Of a stretch of DNA of 6,771 nt, positions 1-5,418 are shown one piece after another; the stretch's first letter is position 1; every line of letters starts with the position of its first letter. The stretch is from positions 1 to 6,771 of the forward strand of contig CARDPF010000178.1 in the NCBI GenBank assembly GCA_948960675.1. The letters are read 5' to 3'. Both the position numbers and the translations under genes were made by a program. The DNA comes from an uncultured Eisenbergiella sp. (GTDB lineage Bacteria > Bacillota > Clostridia > Lachnospirales > Lachnospiraceae). The notes under the pieces were generated by a model, which had not been told where the DNA came from, searched no databases, and saw only the letters and a list, made by a program, of their open reading frames with translations.

Positions 1-19
1 CACGACGCTCTTCCGATCT
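1..19. other. Illumina adapter remnant at contig end (not genomic)
   Basis: The first 19 bases, CACGACGCTCTTCCGATCT, are identical to the last 19 bases of the Illumina TruSeq universal adapter / read-1 primer. A bacterial genome is not expected to carry this exact string at a contig boundary, so it is untrimmed library sequence and base 1 is the true end of the assembled contig. The U32 gene that reads leftward into it would gain a false C-terminus from about base 20 downward. The junction may have been helped by genuine microhomology: U32 proteins often continue here with Gln-Ile-Gly-Gly, and CAGATCGG encodes Gln-Ile-Gly in this frame. Confidence 0.95.
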
Positions 20-560
20 GGCTGGAAAACAGGCATTGACCGGAATAGGCATAACAAAGCGCACCGTGTATGAAAACCTCCAGTTCCATTCCGGTTTCCT
101 GTTTCATTTCTTTTAGTTCCTGCAGGGAAAGCTCCCGGGCGGGAACCACCCGGCAGACCCCCAGCTTTTTCAAAAACAGCGCCGTTTGGGGTTCTGTGAC
201 GGTCATCTGGGTACTGGCATGCAGGGCAAGATCCGGAAACGCTTTCCGGCAGTTCTCCAGTACGCCCAAATCCTGCACGATCACCCCGTCCACCCCGCCC
301 TCATAAAGGGGGCCAAGCCACGAAACCAGTTCTGCCAATTCCTTCCCTTTTGTCAGCGTATTGATGGTCAGATAAACCTTTTTCCCGAAAAAATGCGCCA
401 GCCGAAACGCTTCCAAAAGCTCTTCATCGGAAAAATTTCCGGCATACGCCCTGGCGCCGAACTTTTGTCCCCCTAAATAAACGGCATCCGCCCCTGCCAA
501 AATGGCGGCTTTGAGACAGGCCATGTCCCCCGCCGGGGCAAGCAGTTCTGTTTTTTGCAT
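20..560 (-). CDS. U32 family peptidase / Fe-S RNA-hydroxylase-type protein, 3' end missing (N-terminal 180 residues)
   Basis: This is the N-terminal part of a peptidase U32 (collagenase-like, PrtC/YhbU/YegQ/RlhA) protein. The family is historically called peptidases, but E. coli members TrhP and RlhA take part in hydroxylating tRNA U34 and 23S rRNA C2501, and UbiU/UbiV bind Fe-S clusters in ubiquinone synthesis; the role of this copy is not decided by sequence. Visible signatures are LLAPAGD at residues 6-12, GADAVYLGG at about 22-30, FGARAYAGNFS at about 32-42, INTL, VIVQDLGVL and LHASTQMTV. Near the break is the family signature E-x-F-I-H-G-A-L-C-x4-G-x-C-x-F-S with its two cysteines. The start ATG at 560 follows GAAGGGTG at suitable spacing. 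Complete family members have about 400 to more than 700 residues, so over half the gene lies beyond the contig end; the codons in bases 1-20 are wholly or partly adapter. The gene lies downstream of zapA but after its terminator, and I see no convincing promoter of its own. Confidence 0.93.
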
Positions 561-677
561 ATAAAATCACCCTTCCGTCTTTCGTACGACCAAAAATGAA
601 ATTTTCCATCGTATAAAAGCCATCTCCCGGCAGCGACCATTTAAGCGGTTTACACTGTCGCAATTTCCTATGGCATG

Positions 678-702
678 AAAAAAGACTGTCACCACTGACA
701 GC
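678..702 (-). terminator. Rho-independent terminator of zapA
   Basis: On the minus strand a perfect 6-bp stem, CTGTCA / TGACAG with a GTGG loop (701 to 686), is followed by TCTTTTTT (685 to 678). It begins about 10 bp after the zapA stop codon. The stem is short but the U-tract is good, so it probably ends most zapA transcripts while allowing some read-through into the U32 gene. Confidence 0.8.
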
Positions 703-710
703 CCCTCTCC

Positions 711-1130
711 CTATTCCTTTTCCTTGCGCTTCGTATTGCGCATTTCCGTCTCCAGACGCACGATCTTACGGGAATTGTCCTGAAGCTCCTGCTGCGCATT
801 CTTCAACGCCTGATTCGTATTCTCCAGCTTGATCTGCGTGGCAACCAAATCGTGGGTGACATTATAGAGTTCTTTCTCCTTTGCCGCCACATCGTCCTCC
901 AGCGCCGCAATCCGCTCCTTTGCCTTGAAATAATCGTCCGCTATGTTAATCTCCAACAGAATGTGCTGCTTGTCTATGGGCTGTCTGCGGAATCCTTCCA
1001 CCTTGGCATATTCTGACAGCTTATTGTTAATATAGGAAGCAACCTTCTGTAAATATTCCTCGCTCTCATAACCGCTCAATGTCAATACACTGCCGCCGAT
1101 AATCACTTCCGTATCCGTCTTGACTGCCAT
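711..1130 (-). CDS. zapA: Cell division protein ZapA
   Basis: ZapA is a cytoplasmic FtsZ-associated protein that bundles FtsZ protofilaments and stabilises the Z ring at midcell. The 139-residue product has the ZapA N-terminal globular domain at about residues 6-45 (T-E-V-I-I-G-G-S-V-L-T-L-S-G followed by SEEYLQKVASYINNKL). A long heptad-rich coiled coil follows from about residue 55 to the highly charged C-terminus, rich in Glu, Lys and Gln. Bacillus ZapA has about 85 residues; the extended coiled coil is, as I recall, common in Clostridia. The ATG at 1130 is preceded by TAGGAGG about 9 bases away, a strong ribosome binding site that fixes the start. It is monocistronic: a promoter at 1220-1192 and a terminator at 702-678 bracket it. 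It separates the ruvAB group from the U32 gene, a neighbourhood I associate with Firmicutes. Confidence 0.93.
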   Translation of the reverse strand: MAVKTDTEVIIGGSVLTLSGYESEEYLQKVASYINNKLSEYAKVEGFRRQPIDKQHILLEINIADDYFKAKERIAALEDDVAAKEKELYNVTHDLVATQIKLENTNQALKNAQQELQDNSRKIVRLETEMRNTKRKEKE

Positions 1131-1191
1131 GGCCTAAATCCTCCTACCGCCACTTTATCCGTTGTATTTCCATTGCATGTATACACTGTTT

Positions 1192-1220
1192 ATTATAATC
1201 TTCCTCCCCCAAAATTGCAA
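1192..1220 (-). promoter_or_regulatory. Sigma-A type promoter of zapA
   Basis: On the minus strand, TTGCAA (1220 to 1215) and a perfect TATAAT (1197 to 1192) are separated by exactly 17 bp. Transcription would begin near 1185, giving a 5' leader of about 55 bases before the zapA ATG. The -10 box is perfect and the -35 box matches 4 of 6 consensus positions. Confidence 0.75.
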
Positions 1221-1279
1221 GACTAAATTCATTGACTCATGAAATCAATTGTAACAGTTCAGCCATAATCCTGCGAAGT

Positions 1280-1306
1280 CAAAATCGTACCTTGTGCGCG
1301 ATTTTG
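1280..1306. repeat. Intergenic hairpin (8-bp inverted repeat) after the GNAT gene
   Basis: CAAAATCG (1280-1287) and CGATTTTG (1299-1306) form a perfect 8-bp inverted repeat around an 11-base loop. It lies 10 bp past the GNAT stop and ahead of the zapA promoter. No T-run follows on either strand, so it is not a classical intrinsic terminator; it could still end or protect the 3' end of the ruvAB transcript, or be part of a dispersed intergenic repeat. Confidence 0.5.
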
Positions 1307-1316
1307 CGAGGGAACG

Positions 1317-1798
1317 TTATAATGTTAGTCGCATATAAATATATCCATTCTCTATACAATCCGAAAAATGAAATCCCAGATTTCCCCAAAACTTTTGCGC
1401 AATCAAATTCTTCCGTTCTACGGGAACGGAAACTCTTGTTGCGTTATATTCTTTTTGCAAAAAACGAATGCAGATTGCTGCGGCTTTTGTTCCCAACCCT
1501 TTTTTCTGAAAAGCATCATCAATCAAAAAATTAGTGATTTGACAATTTTCTTCCCCTATATACATGGAAACAAATCCTATCATTTCCTCGTCATCATAAA
1601 TCGCAAAGGATACCCTCAGTGGGCAAAACCGTGTGTCCCTTTGTCCACTGAGGGTATCGTATCCTTATAAAAAACCCATGCTTCAGCCAAAGAATAAATG
1701 ACCGTATCCACAAAATTTTCATTTTCAACGCTCGCCTTTAATTGAAAACACCGTTCATAATTATCTTCATGAATTTCCCGCAATGCAACCAAAGACAT
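1317..1798 (-). pseudogene. GNAT family N-acetyltransferase, broken by a small palindromic insertion
   Basis: Two adjacent frames together make one GNAT acetyltransferase, a family that moves an acetyl group from acetyl-CoA to an amine; the substrate cannot be told. The 5' part begins at ATG 1798 after a good GGAGG site, 12 bp past the ruvB stop, and encodes about 49 GNAT-like residues ending FYKDTI. Translation then enters an inverted-repeat insert and stops at TGA 1618-1616. The 3' part resumes in another frame at about 1608 with FAIYDDEEMIGFVSMY, then FLIDDAFQKKGLGTKAA (the Q-x-x-G-x-G acetyl-CoA loop) and FWGNLGF, ending at TAA 1317. Removing 44 or 50 bp restores one frame of about 143-145 residues, the usual GNAT length. 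Base composition is about 36% GC by hand count, against about 62% in two ruvB stretches counted, which points to recent acquisition. An internal ATG at 1583 lacks a visible ribosome site, so a functional short product is unlikely. Confidence 0.88.
1609..1658. mobile_element. Tiny inverted-repeat insertion (MITE-like or IS remnant) inside the GNAT gene
   Basis: The 19-base ends at 1609-1627 and 1640-1658 are inverted copies with a single mismatch (GATACCCTCAGTGG[G/A]CAAA), around a 12-bp centre. The segment interrupts the GNAT frame and supplies its premature TGA. One reading is a 42-bp element (1613-1654) with CCCTCAGTGG ends flanked by a duplicated TA (1611-1612 and 1655-1656), as mariner/IS630-like elements make; removing it with one TA gives an in-frame ...KDTISFAIYDD.... 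A 50-bp insertion without target duplication also restores the frame. There is no coding capacity, and I do not recognise the ends as those of a named IS. Confidence 0.65.
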
Positions 1799-1810
1799 TC
1801 CCTCCTCCTA

Positions 1811-2806
1811 CTATTCGGGCAGGCTCTTCGCCAGATGGAGGTAAGCGCGTTCGGTGGCGACCCGGCCCCGGGGGGTGCGGTCGATCAGCCCGTTCATCAA
1901 AAGGTAAGGCTCATACACATCCTCTATGGTTCCGGGATCCTCCCCGATTGCGGCCGCCAGCGTATCCAGCCCCACCGGTCCCCCTTTAAATTTCTCAATC
2001 ATGGTGACAAGCAGATTGCGGTCCACATGGTCCAGCCCCATTTTGTCCACATCCATCAGATCCAGCGCCGTCTGGGCCACCTGCAGGGTAATCACCCCCT
2101 GGTATTTCACCTGCGCAAAATCCCGGACACGCTTCAAAATCCGGTTGGCAAGCCTGGGCGTTCCCCGGCTTCTTCTGGCCAGTTCCCTGGCCCCCTCCTC
2201 CTCAATCTCTACCCCAAGCATCCCGGCGGAGCGCTTGATAATCACCTGCAGTTCCTCCACCGTATAAAACTCCAGCCGATGAATCATGCCAAACCGGTCC
2301 CGCAGGGGCGCCGTCAAAAGCCCTGCCCGGGTGGTTGCGCCCACCAGCGTAAAATGCGGCAGTTCCAGCCGGATGGAGCGGGCGCCGGAGCCTTTCCCGA
2401 TCATGATGTCAATGGCAAAATCCTCCATGGCCGGGTAAAGCACCTCCTCCACCTGCCGCGAAAGCCGGTGGATCTCATCCACAAAGAGTAGGTCGCCCTC
2501 CTGCAAATTATTTAGAATGGCGGCCATCTCCCCCGGCTTCTCGATGGCCGGGCCGCTTGTAATCTTTATGTTCACTCCCATCTCGTTTGCGATAATACCG
2601 GCCAGCGTGGTTTTTCCCAAACCGGGCGGGCCGTAAAAAAGTACATGATCCAGCGCATCCTGCCTTTGTTTTGCCGCCTCTATGTAAATTTTCAGATTGG
2701 ATTTGGCCTTCTCCTGCCCGATGTAATCTTTTAAATACTGCGGACGCAGGCTCCCTTCTATTTTCACATCTTCCTGTGTGAAATTGGTTTCAATCATTCT
2801 GGACAT
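1811..2806 (-). CDS. ruvB: Holliday junction branch migration ATPase RuvB
   Basis: RuvB is the hexameric AAA+ motor that, loaded by RuvA, pumps DNA through Holliday junctions during recombinational repair and fork rescue. The 331-residue product is close to full family length (about 330-345) and intact. Visible motifs are Walker [10 protein letters not shown] (59-67), Walker B LLFVDEIH (106-113), sensor 1 GATTR (156-160), the RDRFG segment with the arginine finger (about R170), sensor 2 GTPRLANR (215-222), and the C-terminal winged helix ending near TPRGRVAT (311-318). The ATG at 2806 follows a purine-rich GGGAGAAG site; a second Met at residue 4 is a possible alternative. It lies 48 bp after ruvA in the same transcript, and the broken GNAT gene follows 12 bp later. 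No ruvC is in the window. Confidence 0.98.
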   Translation of the reverse strand: MSRMIETNFTQEDVKIEGSLRPQYLKDYIGQEKAKSNLKIYIEAAKQRQDALDHVLFYGPPGLGKTTLAGIIANEMGVNIKITSGPAIEKPGEMAAILNNLQEGDLLFVDEIHRLSRQVEEVLYPAMEDFAIDIMIGKGSGARSIRLELPHFTLVGATTRAGLLTAPLRDRFGMIHRLEFYTVEELQVIIKRSAGMLGVEIEEEGARELARRSRGTPRLANRILKRVRDFAQVKYQGVITLQVAQTALDLMDVDKMGLDHVDRNLLVTMIEKFKGGPVGLDTLAAAIGEDPGTIEDVYEPYLLMNGLIDRTPRGRVATERAYLHLAKSLPE

Positions 2807-2854
2807 ACCGCTTCTCCCGCTCCAAACAATACCTTCCTACAGGCAATCCAAGCA

Positions 2855-3457
2855 TCATATCATTTTCTTTAACGCCGCTTTCAGCAGGCTTTCCACATCC
2901 ATCTCTTCCGATCCCACGGCCTTTACCGCACGCAAAGCGTCCGCAGAGGAATAGCCCAGCGCCGTCAAAGCCTCCACCGCTTCCGTTCTGGCCTGTCCTA
3001 AGCCGGTAGCCTGCACCATGCTGCTTTCTTCCGCCTGCAAAGAAAAAGTGTCCTCCAGGGAAATCCTGTCCTTTAACTCCAAAATAATGCGCTGTGCGGT
3101 TTTATTGCCGATACCGGGCGCTTTGGCGATCGCCTTGGCATCCTGTGCAACCACGGCCATGCGGACTTCGTCCGCACTCATGGCCGAAAGTATGGCCAGT
3201 CCGCCTTTCGGGCCAATTCCGCTGACGCCGATCAGCATCCTATACATCTCCAAATCGTCCCGGGACAAAAAGCCGAAAAGCTGCAGGGCATCTTCCCGGA
3301 CACTGGTATACGTATAAATCTTTACTTCCTGCCCTACCGGCGGCAAAAGCGCAGCGACGCTGCCCGGAATCCGGACATTATAACCGATATTCCCCACTTC
3401 CATGACCAGGTTATCCCCTGCTACCTCTGCTACCTTTCCCTTGAGATATGCGTACAT
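2855..3457 (-). CDS. ruvA: Holliday junction DNA-binding protein RuvA
   Basis: RuvA forms a tetramer that holds the four-way junction in an open square and recruits RuvB rings on two arms. The 200-residue product has the usual length. Domain I (OB fold) spans about residues 1-65 and keeps the acidic-pin residues E55 and D56 in REDALQLFGF. Domain II carries two helix-hairpin-helix motifs, at about 74-90 (LIGVSGIGPKGGLAIL) and 109-125 (APGIGNKTAQRII). After a linker rich in Glu and Ser, domain III (about 153-200) provides the RuvB-binding helices (EAVEALTALGYS). The start at 3457 is supported by GGGGAGG about 9 bases upstream and by the canonical MYAYLKG opening. It overlaps the 3' end of the Gx-transporter gene by 47 bp, implying cotranscription and possibly translational coupling. 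Confidence 0.98.
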   Translation of the reverse strand: MYAYLKGKVAEVAGDNLVMEVGNIGYNVRIPGSVAALLPPVGQEVKIYTYTSVREDALQLFGFLSRDDLEMYRMLIGVSGIGPKGGLAILSAMSADEVRMAVVAQDAKAIAKAPGIGNKTAQRIILELKDRISLEDTFSLQAEESSMVQATGLGQARTEAVEALTALGYSSADALRAVKAVGSEEMDVESLLKAALKKMI

Positions 3458-3923
3458 GAACCATAACCTCCCCTGCCAGAATTCCGATCAAAAGCCCGGT
3501 TATGCAACCGGACACCAAAAGCCACGGCAGATAATAAACCACCTGTATCGTCATGGTCACCGCCACCGCCATGAAAAGCTGTCCCACATTATGAAAAACA
3601 CCGCCGCACACGCTCACCCCCACCACGGAAAAGCAGTGCGCCCGCTTTGCCACTGCCATGGCGGCAAAGGAAAACAGCGCGCCCGCCAGACTATAGCCCG
3701 CCGTATATAAATTACCGAACAAAACAGAAACCAAAAGCACCCTCGCCAAATTGACCAAAAATGCCTCCCGCCCTCCGTACAAATAGAGACAAAGCACGGC
3801 GGCAAGGTTGGCCAGTCCCAGTTTGACACCCGGAATCTGGGGCATAAACGGTATCGCCGCTTCCACATAAGAGAGTATCAGCGCAAAACCGGTCAGCATA
3901 CCCAAAACCGCTGTTTTTCCCAT
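3411..3923 (-). CDS. Gx transporter family membrane protein (Hpre_diP_synt_I, EetB-like)
   Basis: This is a small polytopic membrane protein of the family long annotated as heptaprenyl diphosphate synthase component I and now called Gx transporter. The 170 residues are hydrophobic with about five predicted membrane segments, and show the family pattern PGVKLGLANL (31-40), YSLAGALFS (77-85) and SVCGGVFHNVGQLFMA (104-119). Homologues paired with a NusG_II protein occur in extracellular electron transfer loci (EetA/EetB in Listeria and lactobacilli) and near FMN-binding/ApbE-type genes; their exact role, possibly in flavin or quinone handling, is unresolved. The ATG at 3923 was chosen because it opens directly into the first membrane helix and follows GGGGAGG; the frame can be extended upstream to 4055, but that part is the NusG_II gene read out of frame. 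The start is 11 bp after the NusG_II stop. The last residues (SQGKGSRGSRG) are read from ruvA sequence. Confidence 0.85.
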   Translation of the reverse strand: MGKTAVLGMLTGFALILSYVEAAIPFMPQIPGVKLGLANLAAVLCLYLYGGREAFLVNLARVLLVSVLFGNLYTAGYSLAGALFSFAAMAVAKRAHCFSVVGVSVCGGVFHNVGQLFMAVAVTMTIQVVYYLPWLLVSGCITGLLIGILAGEVMVHVRISQGKGSRGSRG

Positions 3924-3934
3924 CGTCCTCCCCC

Positions 3935-4306
3935 TCAATCCGTCATGGCATCCAGGGATTCCTCCCCGCCCACACCTTCCAGATACACCACCAGCCGGTG
4001 GGGAAGGCAGACGATACTCTGACCGCCCCCAAAAATTTTCCCCTGCCGGACGCATAGCCGGTCAGGGCAGTCGGCCTCGGAAATCCACGCCCCGCCGCCG
4101 TCCACCGATACCACGTTGCTGCCGCCCTCCCAAAAAATTTCCACTGACGTCCCTTCCACAAGCGGCAGGCGGTACACCTCCTGTCCGTCCTGTTCCACTA
4201 CGGCCACCCTCTCCTGTCCAGTCCAGCCACCGGCCAAAAAGAAAAAGGCCATCCCGGCCGCCACGGCAAACACACAAAAAAGCAGCGTCCAGTCAGCCCT
4301 CGTCAT
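3935..4306 (-). CDS. NusG domain II-containing membrane-anchored protein (EetA-like)
   Basis: The 123-residue product has one N-terminal membrane segment (about 6-26) and then an extracytoplasmic domain of the NusG_II family. The family mark is visible as CPDRLCVRQGKI (80-91) and GQSIVCLPHRLVVYLEG (95-111), with three cysteines at 80, 85 and 100. Despite the name it is not the transcription factor NusG. It directly precedes the Gx transporter gene, the same order I recall for eetA-eetB of flavin-based extracellular electron transfer and related redox loci; the biochemical role is unknown, and the cysteines could serve redox or metal binding. I chose ATG 4306 because it starts just before the membrane helix. 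An upstream TTG at 4408 is in frame but coincides with the -35 box of the promoter, so it cannot be the start of that transcript. The ribosome site (AGGG about 12 bases upstream) is weak. Confidence 0.82.
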   Translation of the reverse strand: MTRADWTLLFCVFAVAAGMAFFFLAGGWTGQERVAVVEQDGQEVYRLPLVEGTSVEIFWEGGSNVVSVDGGGAWISEADCPDRLCVRQGKIFGGGQSIVCLPHRLVVYLEGVGGEESLDAMTD

Positions 4307-4340
4307 ATGGACTTTTTCCCTGCGGCCCTGTCTGCATGAA

Positions 4341-4369
4341 TGTGCAAAGATTCGCGTGTACTTTGCACA
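4341..4369. promoter_or_regulatory. Inverted repeat at the transcript start of the NusG_II-ruvAB operon (candidate operator or leader hairpin)
   Basis: TGTGCAAAG (4341-4349) and CTTTGCACA (4361-4369) form a perfect 9-bp inverted repeat around 11 bases. Relative to the predicted start near 4373 it covers about +4 to +32, where a bound repressor could block transcription or an RNA hairpin could act in the leader. A third, directly repeated GCACAAA lies at 4386-4392 in the promoter spacer, exactly 21 bp (about two helical turns) from the one at 4365-4371. No U-run follows, so it is not a terminator for the upstream operon. Confidence 0.5.
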
Positions 4370-4379
4370 AACCGTTTTC

Positions 4380-4408
4380 ATTTTAGCACAAAAGAACGTA
4401 TGTTTCAA
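4380..4408 (-). promoter_or_regulatory. Sigma-A type promoter of the NusG_II-Gx-ruvA-ruvB-GNAT operon
   Basis: On the minus strand TTGAAA (4408 to 4403) and TAAAAT (4385 to 4380) are separated by exactly 17 bp, each box one mismatch from consensus. Transcription would start near 4373, giving a leader of about 67 bases. The promoter lies immediately after the DUF4037 stop codon, separating the two gene groups. Confidence 0.72.
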
Positions 4409-4415
4409 TCTCTTT

Positions 4416-5408
4416 TTATCCTTCCATCAGCTGCAGGGCCGCGATTGCAGGGTCTTCGATTTTTTGCATGACGGAAAGCGCATGGGGCTCCAAATATGGA
4501 TCCTGCGTGTCGGAAAGCCCCTGCTCCCAAAGCTGCCGGATCACCAGCTGGCAGACAGTTTCCAACAGCACTGCCCGGTTGTCCTTTTTGTTGATGATCC
4601 CGAGAAGAAAATCCTCCGGCCCGGCCGTCCGCCACGCCTGTCTGCTGTCAAAGGCATCCGTCAGCTGGTCCAGAAGGCCATAAACCTCCGGCAGTACCGG
4701 CATGTTAGCCAGGCTTTTGTGCATCCACTTATAAAAAGGCGTGTAACGCCTGTTTAGCAAATGTACTACGGAACAGGCATTTTTCACAAATTCCATGAGG
4801 GCCAAAAACGCCCCCGTCCATTCCCCCCGCCGACAAAGCCTGCCGTAATTATACTGTCCGGACTGCGCCATGGCAGCCAGACGGGCCGCAATTTTCTTTT
4901 TCCGCACATCTTCCGGGTAATAATCCAGCAAATTTTTACGGATCCCGGAAAAAATGCCCGGCTCATCCAAAAACACTTCCCCGCATGTCGCCTGCGCCAG
5001 CCGCGACTCCGGTATCCACATCCATTCGGCATTGCTTTTTGGTGCATCCTCTTTTCCGATTAACCTTGTATAAAACGCGCCGATCTCCAAAACCCCTACC
5101 CGGTCTGTGCCAAACGCAGTAACCTGTCTTGACGGATATCCCGCATATTCCTTTGGCAGGCAGTCATAGGCTTCCTGACAGCACTTGCCGTATTGCAGAT
5201 ACAGTTTTTGGGGAAGCCAAATACAAAAGGACGGTCCAAAGTCATGATCCCGGGAAAGCGCATCGTCAAATCCAAGGCATTCCGAGCCCTGGCCTACAAG
5301 CCCTGCGGCAAACTGTCCCCGCAGGGCAGGATGTTCTTCGGAAAGCTTTTCCAGCATTGTCCTGCCGTACGCTTCAAAATATTGTCTTGCAAGTGTAAGT
5401 CCTTTCAT
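4416..5408 (-). CDS. DUF4037 domain protein with nucleotidyltransferase-fold signature
   Basis: I recognise this 330-residue protein as a DUF4037 member of unknown biological function. Residues 36-58 (GLVGQGSECLGFDD followed by SRDHDFG) fit the minimal nucleotidyltransferase pattern: G41-S42, then the acidic pair D54-x-D56 about 12 residues on. E108 in VGVLEIG may be the third acidic residue. The C-terminal half is helical, with LLNRRYTPFYKWMHK (217-231) recalling the helical bundle that follows the catalytic domain in aminoglycoside/kanamycin-type nucleotidyltransferases. That suggests NMP transfer to a small molecule or protein, but no substrate can be named. The ATG at 5408 is supported by GAGGGG about 7 bases upstream and lies 10 bp after the TPR stop; the open frame up to 5543 is antisense-like sequence inside the TPR gene. 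There is no signal peptide, so it is cytoplasmic. It ends 7 bp before the next promoter. Confidence 0.85.
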   Translation of the reverse strand: MKGLTLARQYFEAYGRTMLEKLSEEHPALRGQFAAGLVGQGSECLGFDDALSRDHDFGPSFCIWLPQKLYLQYGKCCQEAYDCLPKEYAGYPSRQVTAFGTDRVGVLEIGAFYTRLIGKEDAPKSNAEWMWIPESRLAQATCGEVFLDEPGIFSGIRKNLLDYYPEDVRKKKIAARLAAMAQSGQYNYGRLCRRGEWTGAFLALMEFVKNACSVVHLLNRRYTPFYKWMHKSLANMPVLPEVYGLLDQLTDAFDSRQAWRTAGPEDFLLGIINKKDNRAVLLETVCQLVIRQLWEQGLSDTQDPYLEPHALSVMQKIEDPAIAALQLMEG

Positions 5409-5418
5409 GTTTTGCCCC

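Noticed and set aside
561..677. Promoter for the U32 gene
   Set aside because: TTATAC-like and TTGCGA-like strings exist on the minus strand but not with acceptable 16-18 bp spacing, so I could not support a call.
1232..1534. Plus-strand open frames across the GNAT region
   Set aside because: They arise from AT-rich antisense sequence; the minus-strand frames carry clear GNAT motifs.
1609..1658. Palindrome as a Rho-independent terminator
   Set aside because: Neither side is followed by a T-run in the direction of transcription, and it sits inside a coding sequence that is whole once it is removed.
1742..2491. Plus-strand open frame of 249 codons
   Set aside because: It lies antisense to ruvB and GNAT, has a His/Pro/Gln-rich composition typical of a shadow frame, and shows no domain or ribosome site.
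3924..4055. N-terminal extension of the Gx transporter by 44 residues
   Set aside because: It is the NusG_II gene read in the wrong frame; ATG 3923 begins at the first membrane helix and follows a GGAGG-like site.
4307..4408. N-terminal extension of the NusG_II protein from a TTG
   Set aside because: The TTG is part of the -35 box and most of the added codons lie in the leader with the inverted repeat; the membrane anchor starts directly after ATG 4306.
4116..4757. Plus-strand open frame of 213 codons
   Set aside because: It is antisense to the NusG_II gene, the promoter region and DUF4037, with no recognisable protein pattern.
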